Under the pieces are notes generated by a model. It was not told the DNA's origin and did not search any database. It saw only the letters and a list, made by a program, of their open reading frames with translations. The translations under genes were made by a program, and so were the position numbers. From Diphasiastrum complanatum (lineage: Eukaryota; Streptophyta; Lycopodiopsida; Lycopodiales; Lycopodiaceae), in NCBI GenBank assembly GCA_029204225.1, contig CM055103.1, positions 2,568,406-2,632,405 on the forward strand: a DNA stretch of 64,000 bases. Direction: 5' to 3'. Positions 52,331 to 63,656 of this stretch are shown here, piece after piece (the first letter of the stretch is position 1; every line of letters starts with the position of its first letter).

Positions 52331-52462
52331 GTATTGTGATGTTTTTCATAGCGAATCATGCATCCATCACCATTTTTGCAAAAAATACTATGTAAAGTAT
52401 TGCCATGTTTTTCATAGCAAATCATGCAACCATTGCCATTTTTGCAAAAATTTAGATGTGCA
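52331..52462. repeat. Tandem duplication, two units of 66 bp
   Basis: Both units share GTATTG..ATGTTTTTCATAGC, AATCATGCA and CCATTTTTGCAAAAA. A single CAGTACTGTGATGTTTTTCAT match at 9135-9156 in LINE sequence resembles the unit start, so it may derive from a LINE. Confidence 0.75.
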
Positions 52463-52710
52463 CCAGTTTATTGCCAACTCCAATTGAAAATGCCCGTTAG
52501 TTTACAAGACAAAATCAAATGCGAGTCAATTTGTTGTTCGTTGACTCCTACTTGATCTGCACTTTTATTAAAAAAAACAAAGAGCAATACATACTAAAAA
52601 AATTTCACGTTCAGTTCTGGAACAGGCAACAACGGATCTGATGCATCATATATGATTAGCTGGCTCAATGATTCCCAAATGTGAAATGAGGGACAAAAAC
52701 GAGCATTGAG

Positions 52711-52890
52711 GAGTTTGAGAAAAAAAATATTAATTATTTATTTATTTAGATGAACCGTACCACGATTCCTTCAACCATGGTATGGTTCCTTCCACGATTC
52801 CCAAGACCCATTGTTCCTTGAACCATGGTACGATTCCTTCCACGATTCCTAGGACCCACGATTATGGGAACCGTGGGTTCTATGATGTAT
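52711..52890. mobile_element. Diverged GGAACCGTGG-family end with internal 48-bp duplication
   Basis: Contains ATGAACCGTACCACGATTCC preceded by (TTTA)n-like sequence, the mirror of the family's end. Two units of about 48 bp follow, both with ACCATGGTA and TTCCTTCCACGATTCC, and the stretch ends GGGAACCGTGGGTTC. Several overlapping palindromes centre on CCATGG and ACCGT. A (TATC)/(TA) microsatellite follows to about 52928. Confidence 0.6.
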
Positions 52891-53158
52891 ATATATATCT
52901 ATATCTATCTATCTATATATATATATAATCAAAAAATAGATACAACCAATCATATAGACAACTCATTCCTAGGATTTCCATTGATATAAACTATGAATTG
53001 TTATTTTGAAACATTTTAATTGTACAAGTAATATGTGGTAGTTTCTACATTGATAGAAAAATAAATATAAACTTTACCTATAATTTTTTGTTTATTTAAT
53101 CATAGATTTATAGTAGAATAAGAATTATTTCCATTGTTCTTATGGTATTTAAATACAT

Positions 53159-53394
53159 TTACTAATATGGCTTTTGCATATCTAAAAAAAAACTAAAAGC
53201 TTCTTAAAAATTAAATTTTAATAAAGCAATAAATATAAATAGTTGGGTTATTAATTATATCAAAATCAAATCTACTTACCAATATGGCTTTTGCATACAT
53301 GAAAAAAAAAAAATTAAGCAAAAAATAAAAATTAATAAACCAATAAATATAAATAGTTGGGTTATTAATAATATCAAAATCAAATCTACAGACA
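53159..53394. repeat. Tandem duplication, two units of about 117 bp
   Basis: Both units begin TTAC(T/C)AATATGGCTTTTGCATA and end AATATCAAAATCAAATCTAC or its TATATC variant, sharing AATAAATATAAATAGTTGGG. The middle differs in A-run length. Confidence 0.8.
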
Positions 53395-54995
53395 CTTGAT
53401 ACTTACCAAATAAGGTATATCGTATTGAGTCTTATTTATATAATTAAAATTCCAATTATTATTCACCTCGATACAAATCAAAAGTCCATAAATCATATCA
53501 ATCAACTTTTGTGCACAATGTCAATTTTTTTAATGTTTTGATCAAGCAACACCCAATTTTTTTTTTTTTTTTATCTATTTCTATCTTTAATAATCGAAAG
53601 AAAAAATAAACCATTGTTGTTATATTTGAAAATAAAAACGTATCCATAATATTTTGGTTTTGCACTTATATTTTCATTTGACTTATGATCTCGACCTTTG
53701 TCCATAAGCTTAGATTATACACTCATAAATGAAAAACATCAAAACTATTTCACATCAACAAACATGTCATTTTGAAACAAAAACAAACTAAATTGCAAGG
53801 CTTTATACATGATATATATCAAATAAAAAACATGTCATTTGCAAATTAGACTTTAATCAAAAAAACTTGTCAAATTCTTTATAAAAATAGAGCTTAGTTA
53901 AAAATCCATTGTCAATATTCTGTGCACTTTTAACACTTACAAAAATTTCACAACTACATTACAAATAACGTAATAAATTTTTTTGATACTTTACTTATTC
54001 TAATGAATTTTCTAAGCTATCAAAAAGCTTAAAACAAAATAATTATACGAATGTAATATCAAGAGTAATCCAATTGTCACTTCTAAAATTAGGCAATGAA
54101 ATGAACTAATCTATCCAAACCTCCCTTTTAATTTGAAATATACATGGATTTAAAATTAATATCTCACAATCAATAAGACCTTTTTCAGTTTTTTTTATAT
54201 TATGTTTGTCAATATCGAAATATAATGCATCTAACACACAAGATCTCGTTGGCTCTCATTAATTTATATTAGATGGATATAAATCTATAAAAAAACAACA
54301 ATACGATTAATGTTTCATATATACCAAACAATTAATATATCAATACTCATAGATATATTTTTTGTGACCTTGGGAATTGTCTTTGTACATTTATCTCTAA
54401 ATGCATATATACATAATGAACTAATATTTCAGATATAAATGTTTCTCCTACTAAAAATCCGAAATCTATAACCTCGGAATTTCAATAAATTGAGAAAAAA
54501 AATTGTCATTTTACTTTTATAAAATGTCCTTTCAAATGATGATTGCAAAAATCCAAATTTGGAGCCGAGTAGATTAAAGAGCTGAGTCTCTAAAGTCAAT
54601 TAAAGAGCTGAGTCTCCGAGATGGCGCCATGCGTTACATAAAAAAATTACACAAAGTTGAACCAAAACACCTTGTCAAACTAATGGTAAAATTAAAATAT
54701 TTCCATGAAAATCCAAACAAAGAAAACATGATTTTTATCCTAGCTACTTCGAACAATGAAAATAAAAAATTTAACATGCATCAATAGCAACTACGTTGCA
54801 AATATCTAATTTATATCTGATGTAGATTACAATGTAGTGACAAAATTTAAACTTTACTCACTCTTGTTGACTTGTTTTTCCATTTACAAATATTGTTCAT
54901 ATATCATCCACTACTTGAAATGCTAAAAAATTATTGTCGATTGTAAAAATTTTATGTGGCTTAACGTGAATTTTTTGAATGAGCAAATATCATTG
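53395..54995. other. AT-rich spacer
   Basis: No gene seen. A 17-bp phrase TTAAAGAGCTGAGTCTC is repeated at about 54573 and 54600. Confidence 0.4.
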
Positions 54996-55144
54996 CATGA
55001 AATATTTGGGCCATTAACACAAAGCTGCAAATTACATTCTTGCTCATAGAACAATTGAGCTTCAACATCCATACAAAAACCAAATTGTGTTATGAACACA
55101 TGTAATCTGCAACTTTTTAAATTAATGGCCCAAATATTTTATAT
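54996..55144. repeat. Fold-back inverted repeat, arms of about 42 bp
   Basis: The left arm AAATATTTGGGCCATTAA...GCTGCAAATTACAT is mirrored by ATGTAATCTGCAAC...TTAATGGCCCAAATATTT on the right, with about 60 bases between. Mismatches sit in the middle of the arms. It may be a small fold-back transposon. Confidence 0.75.
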
Positions 55145-55277
55145 GAAAATAATGAGACATGCAAAAAATTTACTTTAAATCATATAGAAATTTTAAAATT
55201 GACATTATTATTATTTATTATATTATGACCAAATAACATGAAAAATAAAATTAAGGAATTCAAATGGTTGATAACGT

Positions 55278-56222
55278 ATGAATACTATTTATAAATACGA
55301 AGCTTCTCCTTTGGGAAAGAAAAAGAAGCACCCTCGGTTGGAGAGAGCTGACTTTGATAAGGCCAAAAGCGGCGGGTTGTGTTTTTCCTGTATGGAGAAG
55401 GGGCATCTTTCGAAGGATTGCCCGAAGAAATGGAAGAAGGGAAGCCGCTCTTTCAAGGCTCCAGGTAATTTTTTTATTTCTTGTATTGATGTATCCTTTA
55501 CGGATGAAACTGTATGTAGTAATTGTTGTTTTAATACTGCGGTGTTTGGACCTCACGACCTCATTCATATGATTGGGTTCGTAGGTAGCTAACCCGTGAG
55601 TATTTTGTTTGGTGATCACAAGTATGTGGTCAAAACGGCAGCTGGTGGGGAGCAGCAAGTCTGGGACCAGTTTGTCCCCAACGTGTCGTTGAAGATTCAT
55701 AACTATGTAGATAGTTTGTCTTTTCATATTATGAATCTTGATAAGGTAGATTTAATCCTAGGCAAGGAATGGTTTTATGCTAGGAATGAGTCGTTAAAGA
55801 AAGATTATGTTTCACATAGTATATCTTTCTTGCATAATGGCTCTATGGTTTATCTTAAAGGCGATGAGCCGGATCTACCTTTTGTAACTGCTCATGGGGC
55901 TAATCATTGTTTATTGGATTCTGAGTATCACTTGTATTTATGTTATTTGAAAGATGAATCTTACATGGATGCTTTTGTTACTCATAATTTCAATGTTGAT
56001 GTATCGTCTTTCCCTAAAGCATTGTCTTTTTCTGATGTTAATTTAGAATCAACGCCTGAGGGCAAAATCTTTAAAGGACTTAGAGAGGAATATAGCGATA
56101 TATTCCTTGAGCAGTTGCCTGAGGGTCTTCCCCCCTCTCAGGGAGTAGACCATCACATAGATCTCCTACAGCTCTCTAGTATCGCTTTTTCCTTACAGGA
56201 TGAGCCCGAAGGAAGAAGATGA
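55278..56222 (+). pseudogene. Gypsy gag end and protease region
   Basis: The zinc knuckle is at about 55375-55420. After a stop near 55590 the frame continues with VSLKIHNYVDSLSFHIMNLD and LILGKEWFYARN, the second half of a retroviral-type protease (the LGxxWL-like motif). The active-site DSG triad is not found. It ends with YSDIFLEQLPEGLPPSQGVD, the RT lead-in, and a frameshift at about 56200. Confidence 0.75.
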
Positions 56223-57265
56223 GGTTGCTAGGCAACTTGAGGAGTTATTACGTAAGGGCCATATTAGACCCAGTAAGTCCCCTTGGGAAGCTCCTGTTTT
56301 GTTAACCGACAAGAAAGACGGCGGTATTCGTCTTTGTGTCGATTATAAGAAGCTTAATAAAATGACTATTAAGAACCGTTATCCATTACCTCGGATGGAC
56401 GACTTAATGGACTGATTGAATGGTGCTAAGTCTTTCACCAAATTGGACCTTCGGTCAGGGTACCATCAAATTAGAATCCATGAGGGGGATGTTTCCAAAA
56501 CTGGTTTTCGTTCTAGGTATGGCCATTACAAATTTTTAGTTTTACCCTTTGGTCTAACTAATGCCCCAACAATCTTCCAAAAGATGATGAACGATATTCT
56601 TCATCCATATCTAGGGAAGTTTCTCGTGGACGAAGAATATTGTTCATTTTTTGATGACATTTTGATTTATAGTCGGACTCTTGAGGAACATGAGGCACAT
56701 TTGCTTACGGTCTTAGATATTCTAAGGTAGGCAAAGCTTTATGCTAAGGAGTCTAAATGTGAGTTCTTTCAGACAAGACTCCAATACTTGGGACATATCG
56801 TTTCCGATTGAGGTTCGTGATTGGCCTATCCTGAAAACCATTAGGGAAGGTATATCTTTTTTGGGCTTCACAGGTTTTTTTCATAAATTCATTAAAGACT
56901 ATGTCTTAATTGCATTGCCTCTAACGAATCTTCTTAAGGGAGTGAAGAAAGCCAAAAGAAAAACTAAAAAGGGTAATAAGAAGAAAGCCGGAAGGCATTC
57001 AAAAATCAGTCCACCTATTATTTGGACCGATGAACTTAATCAAAGCTTTGAGGCTTTGAAAATGCTAGTGTCCACAACCCTATCTTACACATAGTGGACC
57101 TTAGCAGACCTTTCTTGGTGGAAACAGATGCTAGTGACTATGCGAGGGTGTAGTCCTTTACCAGGATGGTAGACCTGTGGCTTTCAAAAGCAAGAAGTTG
57201 GACCCAGCTCAAAATAGGTATTCTACTTATGAGAAGGAACTCTGTAATATCTTTGTCGGACCAAT
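56200..57265 (+). pseudogene. Gypsy RT and RNase H, inactive
   Basis: RT lead-in and core: [38 protein letters not shown], stop TGA at 56413 (DDLMD stop LNGAK), [15 protein letters not shown] and [18 protein letters not shown]. At the catalytic site, where relatives read [14 protein letters not shown], the text is [19 protein letters not shown]: about five extra residues before the Asp pair. Later pieces: SFLGFTGFFHKFIKDYVLIA, a Lys-rich insertion (KKAKRKTKKGNKKKAG) and FLVETDASDYA. Several frameshifts occur. Confidence 0.82.
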
Positions 57266-57835
57266 GTGTTTTTCGGTCGTATTTGGCAAAAAGTCCTGGA
57301 AAGAAGCTCTATTGTGAGTAATAATCTTGGAAAGCAGGATTCCAAGAAGTCTCGCGAAGAGAAGATACTTGACGACTATTCCATTCGGAATCGTTTACTT
57401 TTCCGTCGTGGAAAAGTTTGTGTGCCAGATATCGCGAACACAAGGGCCCAAGTCCTGCATGAGTGCCATGATAGCCCCAGTGCGGGACACCCTGGTATAC
57501 AGAGGACATTTGACCTTGATAAGAGAGAATTTTATTGGCCAAAAATGAAAGGTCATGTCGAGAAATATGTTTAAAAGTGTGAACAATGCCAAGTGAACAA
57601 AGCATAAAGACTCAAAGTAGCTGGTCTGTTACATCCGTTGGAAATCCCCAGCAAGAACTGGGAAAGTATTTCCATGGATTTTGTGGTCGGACTTCCCAAA
57701 TCTGGGAAGGGTCACGATGCCATTTGGGTAGTAGTTGACAGACTTACCAAAATGGCGCAATTTATTCCAACAAAAATCAATGTCAAAGCTTCGGAACTTG
57801 CTCAACTCTTCGTTGAAACCCTATCTTCGTTGGAC
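57266..57835 (+). pseudogene. Gypsy integrase N-terminal part
   Basis: [20 protein letters not shown], then FYWPKMKGHVEKYV and, past a stop, KCEQCQVNKA complete the HHCC zinc module. The core begins [20 protein letters not shown] (first catalytic Asp) and [16 protein letters not shown], and stops near LAQLFVE. The rest, including the second Asp and Glu, is absent. Confidence 0.82.
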
Positions 57836-58296
57836 TCAAGGGTCTCAAGGTACAAGCTTTTGGGAGTTCTCTCTCATGTTTGATCCAAAAATCTTGCTCG
57901 ATGGCTTGTTTGAAAGCTAAAGTTGTCTAGTTTTTGTACCAATTAGCTTCAATCCATTTGGTGGAGCCAATCAAAAGTTATAAGCTTTTGAAGAGGGTTA
58001 GGTAGGGCACCTAAACTTGTGTGGACACATTTGATTTCATCAGTATCTTGCTTGTTTGATCCCAAATCTCAGTTGTATGCATGCCAAGCCCATCTGTTTG
58101 AGACCTAGTCATAGTTTTGTGATCGTAGCCATATTGTTTCATACAAATTCATTGTATTTAGTCAAATATGGATTCTTAGTGTGTTTCCCACGTGCTAAGT
58201 GAGTTTAGTTAGAAATCAGAGTTAGTCTGTATACATTTTATGTAAGCTCTAAATGTGATATTGTAATTAGTGTACAGTTAATTAGATTTGTGTAAC
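57836..58296. other. Spacer, no gene seen
   Basis: Unassigned sequence between the gypsy break and the tandem repeat. Confidence 0.35.
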
Positions 58297-59400
58297 GAGG
58301 TCATAAGATCGTACAGAGTGTCAGTTCCGTAAAAAATTGAGGCAATATATTCATTATAGATCTATGACATTAGAAAAAGGCGATTTTTGAGTATGGGCCA
58401 TGCTGAACGTGTGTCTCTATGCTAGGAGTTCTAAGTGGTCTATTTTTTCTAGGCCATGATTAAGCCTAATTTGGATAGTCCATAACTTGATCATTACTTG
58501 CCCAACTTAACGCGGTTTAGATCATGATTCAATATGATGTTAGCTACTAGTCAAATCAGAAAAAGCTCAAATCGGAGCTTGTTGGCTAAAAGTTGACCAT
58601 TTCTCATCTCATCTCACTAACTAATCCACCTAGAAACCCTGAGTTGGGTCTATCTAACATACTGTCCATTTATGATCACAAAGAGCTAAGCAAACATCGT
58701 GTGTATTTCTACAGTTTATAATGATTATGAGAACTTGTGACAGCCATCAGTTTGGGTTGTCGCATGTGCTAGGAAGGAACTTAGGTTGACGTGCTATGTT
58801 TGGATAAAAAATCTAGCATCTTCAAGGCTTGCACATTGTCTACTCTTCTACTAGGGATGACTACCTAATGAGGTCATGTGATCGTATGGAGTGTCGGCTC
58901 CGTCCGAAATTGAGCCAACGGATTCCTTATAGATCTATGACATTAGGGGAAGGGCCACTCCTGAGTATGGGCCACGTTGAATGTGTCTCTAGGTGCCAGG
59001 ACCTCTCAACCGGTCCACTTTTTTTCTAGGCCATGATTAGCCTAAATTGGATAGTCCTAGCCCTTCCTAACTCGGTTTAGTTCATCATAGTTGAATATGG
59101 TGTTAGCTACTAGTTAGATTAGAGAATGCTCAAATCGGAGCTCGTTGGCTAAAAATTTGACCATGTTCATCTCAGCTCATTGACTAGTCGAGCTATAAAC
59201 CCTAATTTTGGTCTATCTAACATATTGGCCATTTATGATTAAAGTGACCTAAACAAACACCGTATGTAGTTCTACAGGTTCATAATGGTTATCAGAACTT
59301 GTGATAGCCATCAGTCTAGGTTGTCGCATGCTCTAGCAAGGAACCTACGTTGAGGTGCTACATTTGGATAAAAAGTCTCTAACATTATTTTTGGGCCCAA
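58297..59400. repeat. Tandem repeat, two units with a period of about 573 bp
   Basis: Unit 1 starts GAGGTCATAAGATCGTA (58297) and unit 2 GAGGTCATGTGATCGTA (58870). They stay aligned through ATAGATCTATGACATTAG, CTAGGCCATGATTA, GTTAGCTACTAGT and CTCAAATCGGAGCT to TTTGGATAAAAA. Divergence is moderate, so the duplication is not recent. No coding potential is seen. Confidence 0.82.
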
Positions 59401-60284
59401 CTTCGGATGCTTTGTATTTTGTCTTGCATTGAATGTTCTAACCCGAACATGGCTTCTCATGTGTGTGTGTTAGTTCTCTACCTGCAACAATTGGTAGTCC
59501 TAGATTTGGACAACATTCGAGCAAACTAGACGGAATTGGGCAAGAACGTACTTTTAGGTCCATTGCTAAGCATTTTAATGCACAATACAGACTCAATGCT
59601 TCCTTAACATGATGCAATATGCATTCTTTAACAATTCCAGACTTATCCCTCCTCAAGAGTTTGTAATTGTCTAGTTAAAGCGATTGAGGAAAGGTAGGAG
59701 GGTGCACTGTTACCTTTTACCATTCTTTCCTTCCTGGGAATTGATCTCACAAGTTTAAAACATGTGTACAAACTTGATGCACTCAAGGTTTGGTGTGTTA
59801 TGTGTTTAGCATCTTCAAGACATGTTGTATTCCACCCAAACAGGATGCTTGATAGAAGATGCCAATTATTCTTCAAGGCCATTTGCACCAAACGAGCTCA
59901 AAATGAGGCTATATTTGGTTCTATAGCTTCGTAACAGATCCACAACTTAGTGTATGGCGATGGCTAGGTCTCAAAATCCCTTGGAAGGATGTCAGACATC
60001 TAACTCCTCGTACTAGGTTTAAGTCATAAATTGGGCTCCCGGGACAAATTTGGCCTAAGAATAGATGATCATAATGACTATATTTATGTCCCGAGGAATT
60101 AGGGAGTATCCACCAATTTATAAATCAGTCTGAGTTGTCACATGCTCAAGGAAGAAACTGCAAAACAGAGATACTGGCCCACTCTGACTTAGGGAGCCCT
60201 ATACATGAAGCCTCTGTAGCATGCATAACGGTAGGTGAGACAATAGCACCAAATACTTGACCTACTTCAAGAGGGCTAATTAGT
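59401..60284. other. Sequence between repeat copies, no gene seen
   Basis: Unassigned. Near 60125 the phrase GTTGTCACATGCTC echoes the repeat unit's GTTGTCGCATGCTC, so part of the interval may be diverged repeat. Confidence 0.35.
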
Positions 60285-60480
60285 TACTTGCCCTTCCTAA
60301 CTCGATTTAGTTGATAATAATTCAATATGATGTTAGCTACTAGTCAAATCAAACAACGCTCAAATCGAAGCTCATTGGCTAAAAATTACTCATTCTCATT
60401 TCAGCTCAGTAGCTAGTCCACCTAGAAACCCTAATTTTGGTCTATCTAACATACTGGCCATATATGATCAATGTGTCCAG
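60285..60480. repeat. Third, partial copy of the 573-bp repeat
   Basis: CTTGCCCTTCCTAACTCGAT through GTTAGCTACTAGTCAAATCA, CTCAAATCGAAGCTCATTGG and TTTTGGTCTATCTAACATAC matches the middle of the two upstream units in order. Confidence 0.8.
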
Positions 60481-61160
60481 TTTTACTTGTTGCTATTTTA
60501 CAGGTTCGAATTGTTTTATGTGCCTAGAAACACCATTTACATGGTTTTCTAATTTTCGCCCTAATTTTTTGAATATTTGAAATTGACCTATCAATGAAAA
60601 AAGGTCAAATTGTCAGCTGGCCCAAAGCCATGAAGTATACATAGAAAGGAACAAAAACTAAATTGTGACTACTTTTTCATTGTTTTTCATAACTTCTCTT
60701 GGAAGTTGTGTCTAGTATGTGATGCTTTTTAATACTACCAAGTCAAACATGAGGAACCTTACCTTACCATACCAAGTCAAGCATGAGGAACCTTACCTTT
60801 ACATGGAATGGTATGTTGTTGGATCTTGTTGATTCCTACACATAGTTGAGAGAAATATCCTCAAATCCAATTTTTCCTATTAGAGCAAATAGAGTTTCTC
60901 ATATCACTAAAGAAAAGTTGGCAATGGTTCACTTGAAGAAATAATGTAACAACAAGGTATTTATGATTGGGGACAAAGTACAATCTATTACGTTGGTGGT
61001 CCCAGCATTGTTTTATGCAGTTAAGGCTCAGTATATGGGCTTATTGTGTAAGGACTAGCTTTATTTGTCCCCAATGCAGGTATTGATGCTTAAACATATG
61101 GTTTGAACTAAGCAATCCATATCCCATGACATTGTGTTGGCACAATTTCTAGTTCCACCT
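60481..61160. other. Spacer, no gene seen
   Basis: Includes a short duplication (CAAG(C/T)CAA(A/G)CATGAGGAACC, about 60740 and 60778). No coding domain is recognised. Confidence 0.35.
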
Positions 61161-61670
61161 TTATACTTGGAGGTGAAGGCCTCTACCATGGCACCTATTG
61201 CTATTGAGTCTTGGGTGGAGTATGCTACTCGTTTGTACACTCTTGATGCACCTTCCAATACCATTTTCATCCCCTCCTTCTAATTTCACACTCTCTATTC
61301 AAGAAATGAATGAATATGCTATTCGGAAATCACAAAGCCATAAAGCAAAAGATATTGAATGCTCAATTCTGATTTCTCGAAACTAGTTGCTCATATCCTC
61401 TATCCCCACATTGACCATATCCTTTCTCCCTACATTGCCCACGTTTTTAATCAATCAATCATCTATGCTTTCCCTACAGCCTCGTGTACCAATCTCCTAC
61501 ATCCGATCCTCAAAGCCGGTGATCCTATGAATGTAAAAAACTACCGTACTCTCATGATTAGTCATATGGCTTAAGATTTATGGGGCCGTTATTCAAACAG
61601 TGGTTGGCTCTCAGGCTAAGTCTAGGGGCATGCATGCTCTGGGGCCTACCTTGACGCGTAAATTAATTAT
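61160..61670 (+). pseudogene. LINE ORF2 fragment (linker before the RT)
   Basis: EVKASTMAPIAIESWVEYAT, then SIQEMNEYAIRKSQSHKAKD and LVAHILYPHIDHILSPYIAH followed by [27 protein letters not shown] and YRTLMISHMA. This matches the regions before the RT of the LINEs at 9.1 kb and 36.1 kb. Frameshifts and a stop occur near 61290, 61385 and 61572. It ends before RT motif A. Confidence 0.8.
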
Positions 61671-62150
61671 GATTATGAGGGGTTGAGACCCTCATTGGTG
61701 TAAGGCCATAATCAACGGTTGGAGGCCTAAAACTCAAGATGGTGGATCTATATGGGTCTATCAGTGACTCATAGACAAACTGGATGACGTGGCCTAGTTA
61801 GGCTGCAGAGGTGTCTAGTGAGGTGTCATAGTGCACTACTAGTGGTGCATGGGCCTTAGAGGGTATAAGTATACCCATTGGGCTCTCACTAGTGTATGCT
61901 TGATTTTGATGTTAGTAGCTACATGCTGCTAGTTTTCACTCCTCTCTCCTTGTGAGCGATTGATCCATAGCTTGGGGGCTAGATCCGATCGATCTAGGTT
62001 TGGTTGGGTTGGTTTGTCCACCATCCATTTTCCTATTGGTTTTTTGTTGCAGTTTGCTTAGCTTTTGTATCCTTGGTTTCGACCATAAGATTGAGTTGAC
62101 GCCTGGTAGCCGCCCCATTTTCGGACAATCTTATAGGTATAGTCAATAGG
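61671..62150. other. Possible LTR fragment with a TATA box
   Basis: GGGTATAAGTATACCC at about 61861-61876 is a palindromic TATA-like site. The following 250 bp has the composition of a retrotransposon LTR (T-rich, then GTTGACGCCTGGTAGCCGCC just before gypsy RT sequence). LTR edges cannot be proven because no second copy is present. Confidence 0.3.
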
Positions 62151-62475
62151 AAGAGAGAGAAGTGACTGGGCAAATTGAGGAATACCTTAGGATGGGACAT
62201 ATCAAACCAAGTAAATCACCATGGGGAGAGCCCATTCTTCTTAAGAATATAAAGGATGGTGACTTCCGGTTATGCGTGGATTACAAGGATTTGAACAAAC
62301 TTACCATAAGAAATAAATACCCGTTACCTAGGATGGATGGTCTCATAGATCGATTGAGTGGAGCGAAATTCATCATGAAATTCGATCTTTGGACAGAATA
62401 TCATCAGATTAGGATAAATTCGGAAGATGTATCTAAGATTGGTTTTAGGATGAGATTTGGCCATAGTTGTCCGAT
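62151..62475 (+). pseudogene. Ty3/gypsy RT N-terminal fragment
   Basis: RMGHIKPSKSPWGEPILL, DFRLCVDYKDLNKLTIRNKY, PLPRMDGLIDRLSGAKF and YHQIRINSEDVSKIGFRMRF correspond to the first third of a gypsy [11 protein letters not shown] has become FDLWTEYHQ; motif A's Asp (FDL) is kept. Homology ends after GFRMRFGH. It is related to the RTs at 20-21 and 56 kb. Confidence 0.82.
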
Positions 62476-63047
62476 GCGCAAGTTAGATATACGACGCAAG
62501 AAAAAGAACTCATGGGCCATAAGGATACCTTACAATATTGTTGCTTTACACTCGTGAGCATTATGGACCCCTTGGCATGATGACATTATACATTCTTGGG
62601 CATTGGGGATTCCTTGGGTTGCTGCATAGGTGTCCATCCCATCTACCATTTGTCAAGATGAGAACAGCCCAACGCTGAAGGACAGCAGGAAAGTGGGCAA
62701 TTTTTGAGCCGGAAAACCGATCAAAGGAAGTGTAAAAATTCTGATTTTGAGGCTGTACATCCAGCGGTGGCAAAGGAGGGACTGGAATCCTTGATTTCAA
62801 CCCCAAATCTTCGCCAAAATCGCTCAAATAACTTGTGGTTGGCTGTGTACTATTGTGGCTTAGTGTGGAAGGGCGTTATCTTTGCTGATTTGGACAATTG
62901 GACAGCTAAGAAGTGACTACGGTATGTTGTACCAGCCCGGACATACCTGGCGTGTTGGATTGGAGACGGTTTTGTGAGTCAGAAACCCTTGTTTCCCCAC
63001 ATTTTCGACCTCTAATCGAGTGAACATGTCTACAACACTGTGATTAT
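62476..63047. other. Unassigned sequence between gypsy fragments
   Basis: No domain recognised. It may be retrotransposon leader leading into the gag start at 63048. Confidence 0.35.
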
Positions 63048-63530
63048 GGATCCACAAGAAAGTACAAGTGCAAGATTTGACAAGGGTTGAGGAAGTGACA
63101 CCCAAGGTGGTGCTATGGAGGTGATTTCGCACCAAATTCTTGATAAGTTGAAAACCTCAAGACCTCAAGAACCTGAAAGGGAAAGCAACACGACAAATAT
63201 AGTGGTTGTGGGCCGATGTCAAGGGAGAAAGAAACCAAAATTTCTTTTCAGTCAAGGAAGCTACCCACAATCAAAGATTTGAAACCACCAAAATCAACAG
63301 GAGCAGTTGTTGTGCGAAACACTGATGCAGTTGAAAATTGGATTCAGAAGTGGGAGAAAGTATTTGACATCAAAAAATTGCAGAGGCTACTTATCGACGA
63401 CTGCAGGAGACTGCACAAGGCTAGTGGAGGAAAATTGAAAAAGATGATTTGGTACCTACTACTTGGGAGGCCTTCAAGCATATGTTTACAACAATGTTCC
63501 TTGACACGCGTACAAAATGACCCCGTTTCG
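63048..63530 (+). pseudogene. Gypsy gag N-terminal fragment
   Basis: Starts MDPQESTSARFDKG and breaks into other frames: KPPKSTGAVVVRNTDAVENW followed by IQKWEKVFDI, then TTWEAFKHMFTTMFLDT. The WxxxxEK(V/I)F and W..FK..F patterns are typical of the gypsy capsid. It ends before any zinc knuckle. Confidence 0.55.
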
Positions 63531-63605
63531 AAACGTTGTTTCAGCATTCGAAACGACTGTAAAAAAAAGAAATTTTTTTTTTGAGAATATCGCGCGGTCC
63601 CGAGG

Positions 63606-63607
<2 letters not shown>

Positions 63608-63656
<49 letters not shown>

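Larger units (their letters stand above)
55262..57835 (+). mobile_element. Ty3/gypsy element: zinc knuckle to integrase, decayed
   Basis: In order: gag zinc knuckle (CFSCMEKGHLSKDC), protease region, RT, RNase H, integrase HHCC and the start of the integrase core. No LTR is visible. It begins abruptly after the AT-rich region and ends in the integrase core. Overall RT and integrase similarity is to the chromovirus at 18-22 kb. Confidence 0.82.

Noticed and set aside
58297-60480. CRISPR-like or regularly spaced short repeats
   Set aside because: The repeats are two long units and a distant partial copy, not short repeats with spacers, and the genome is a plant's.
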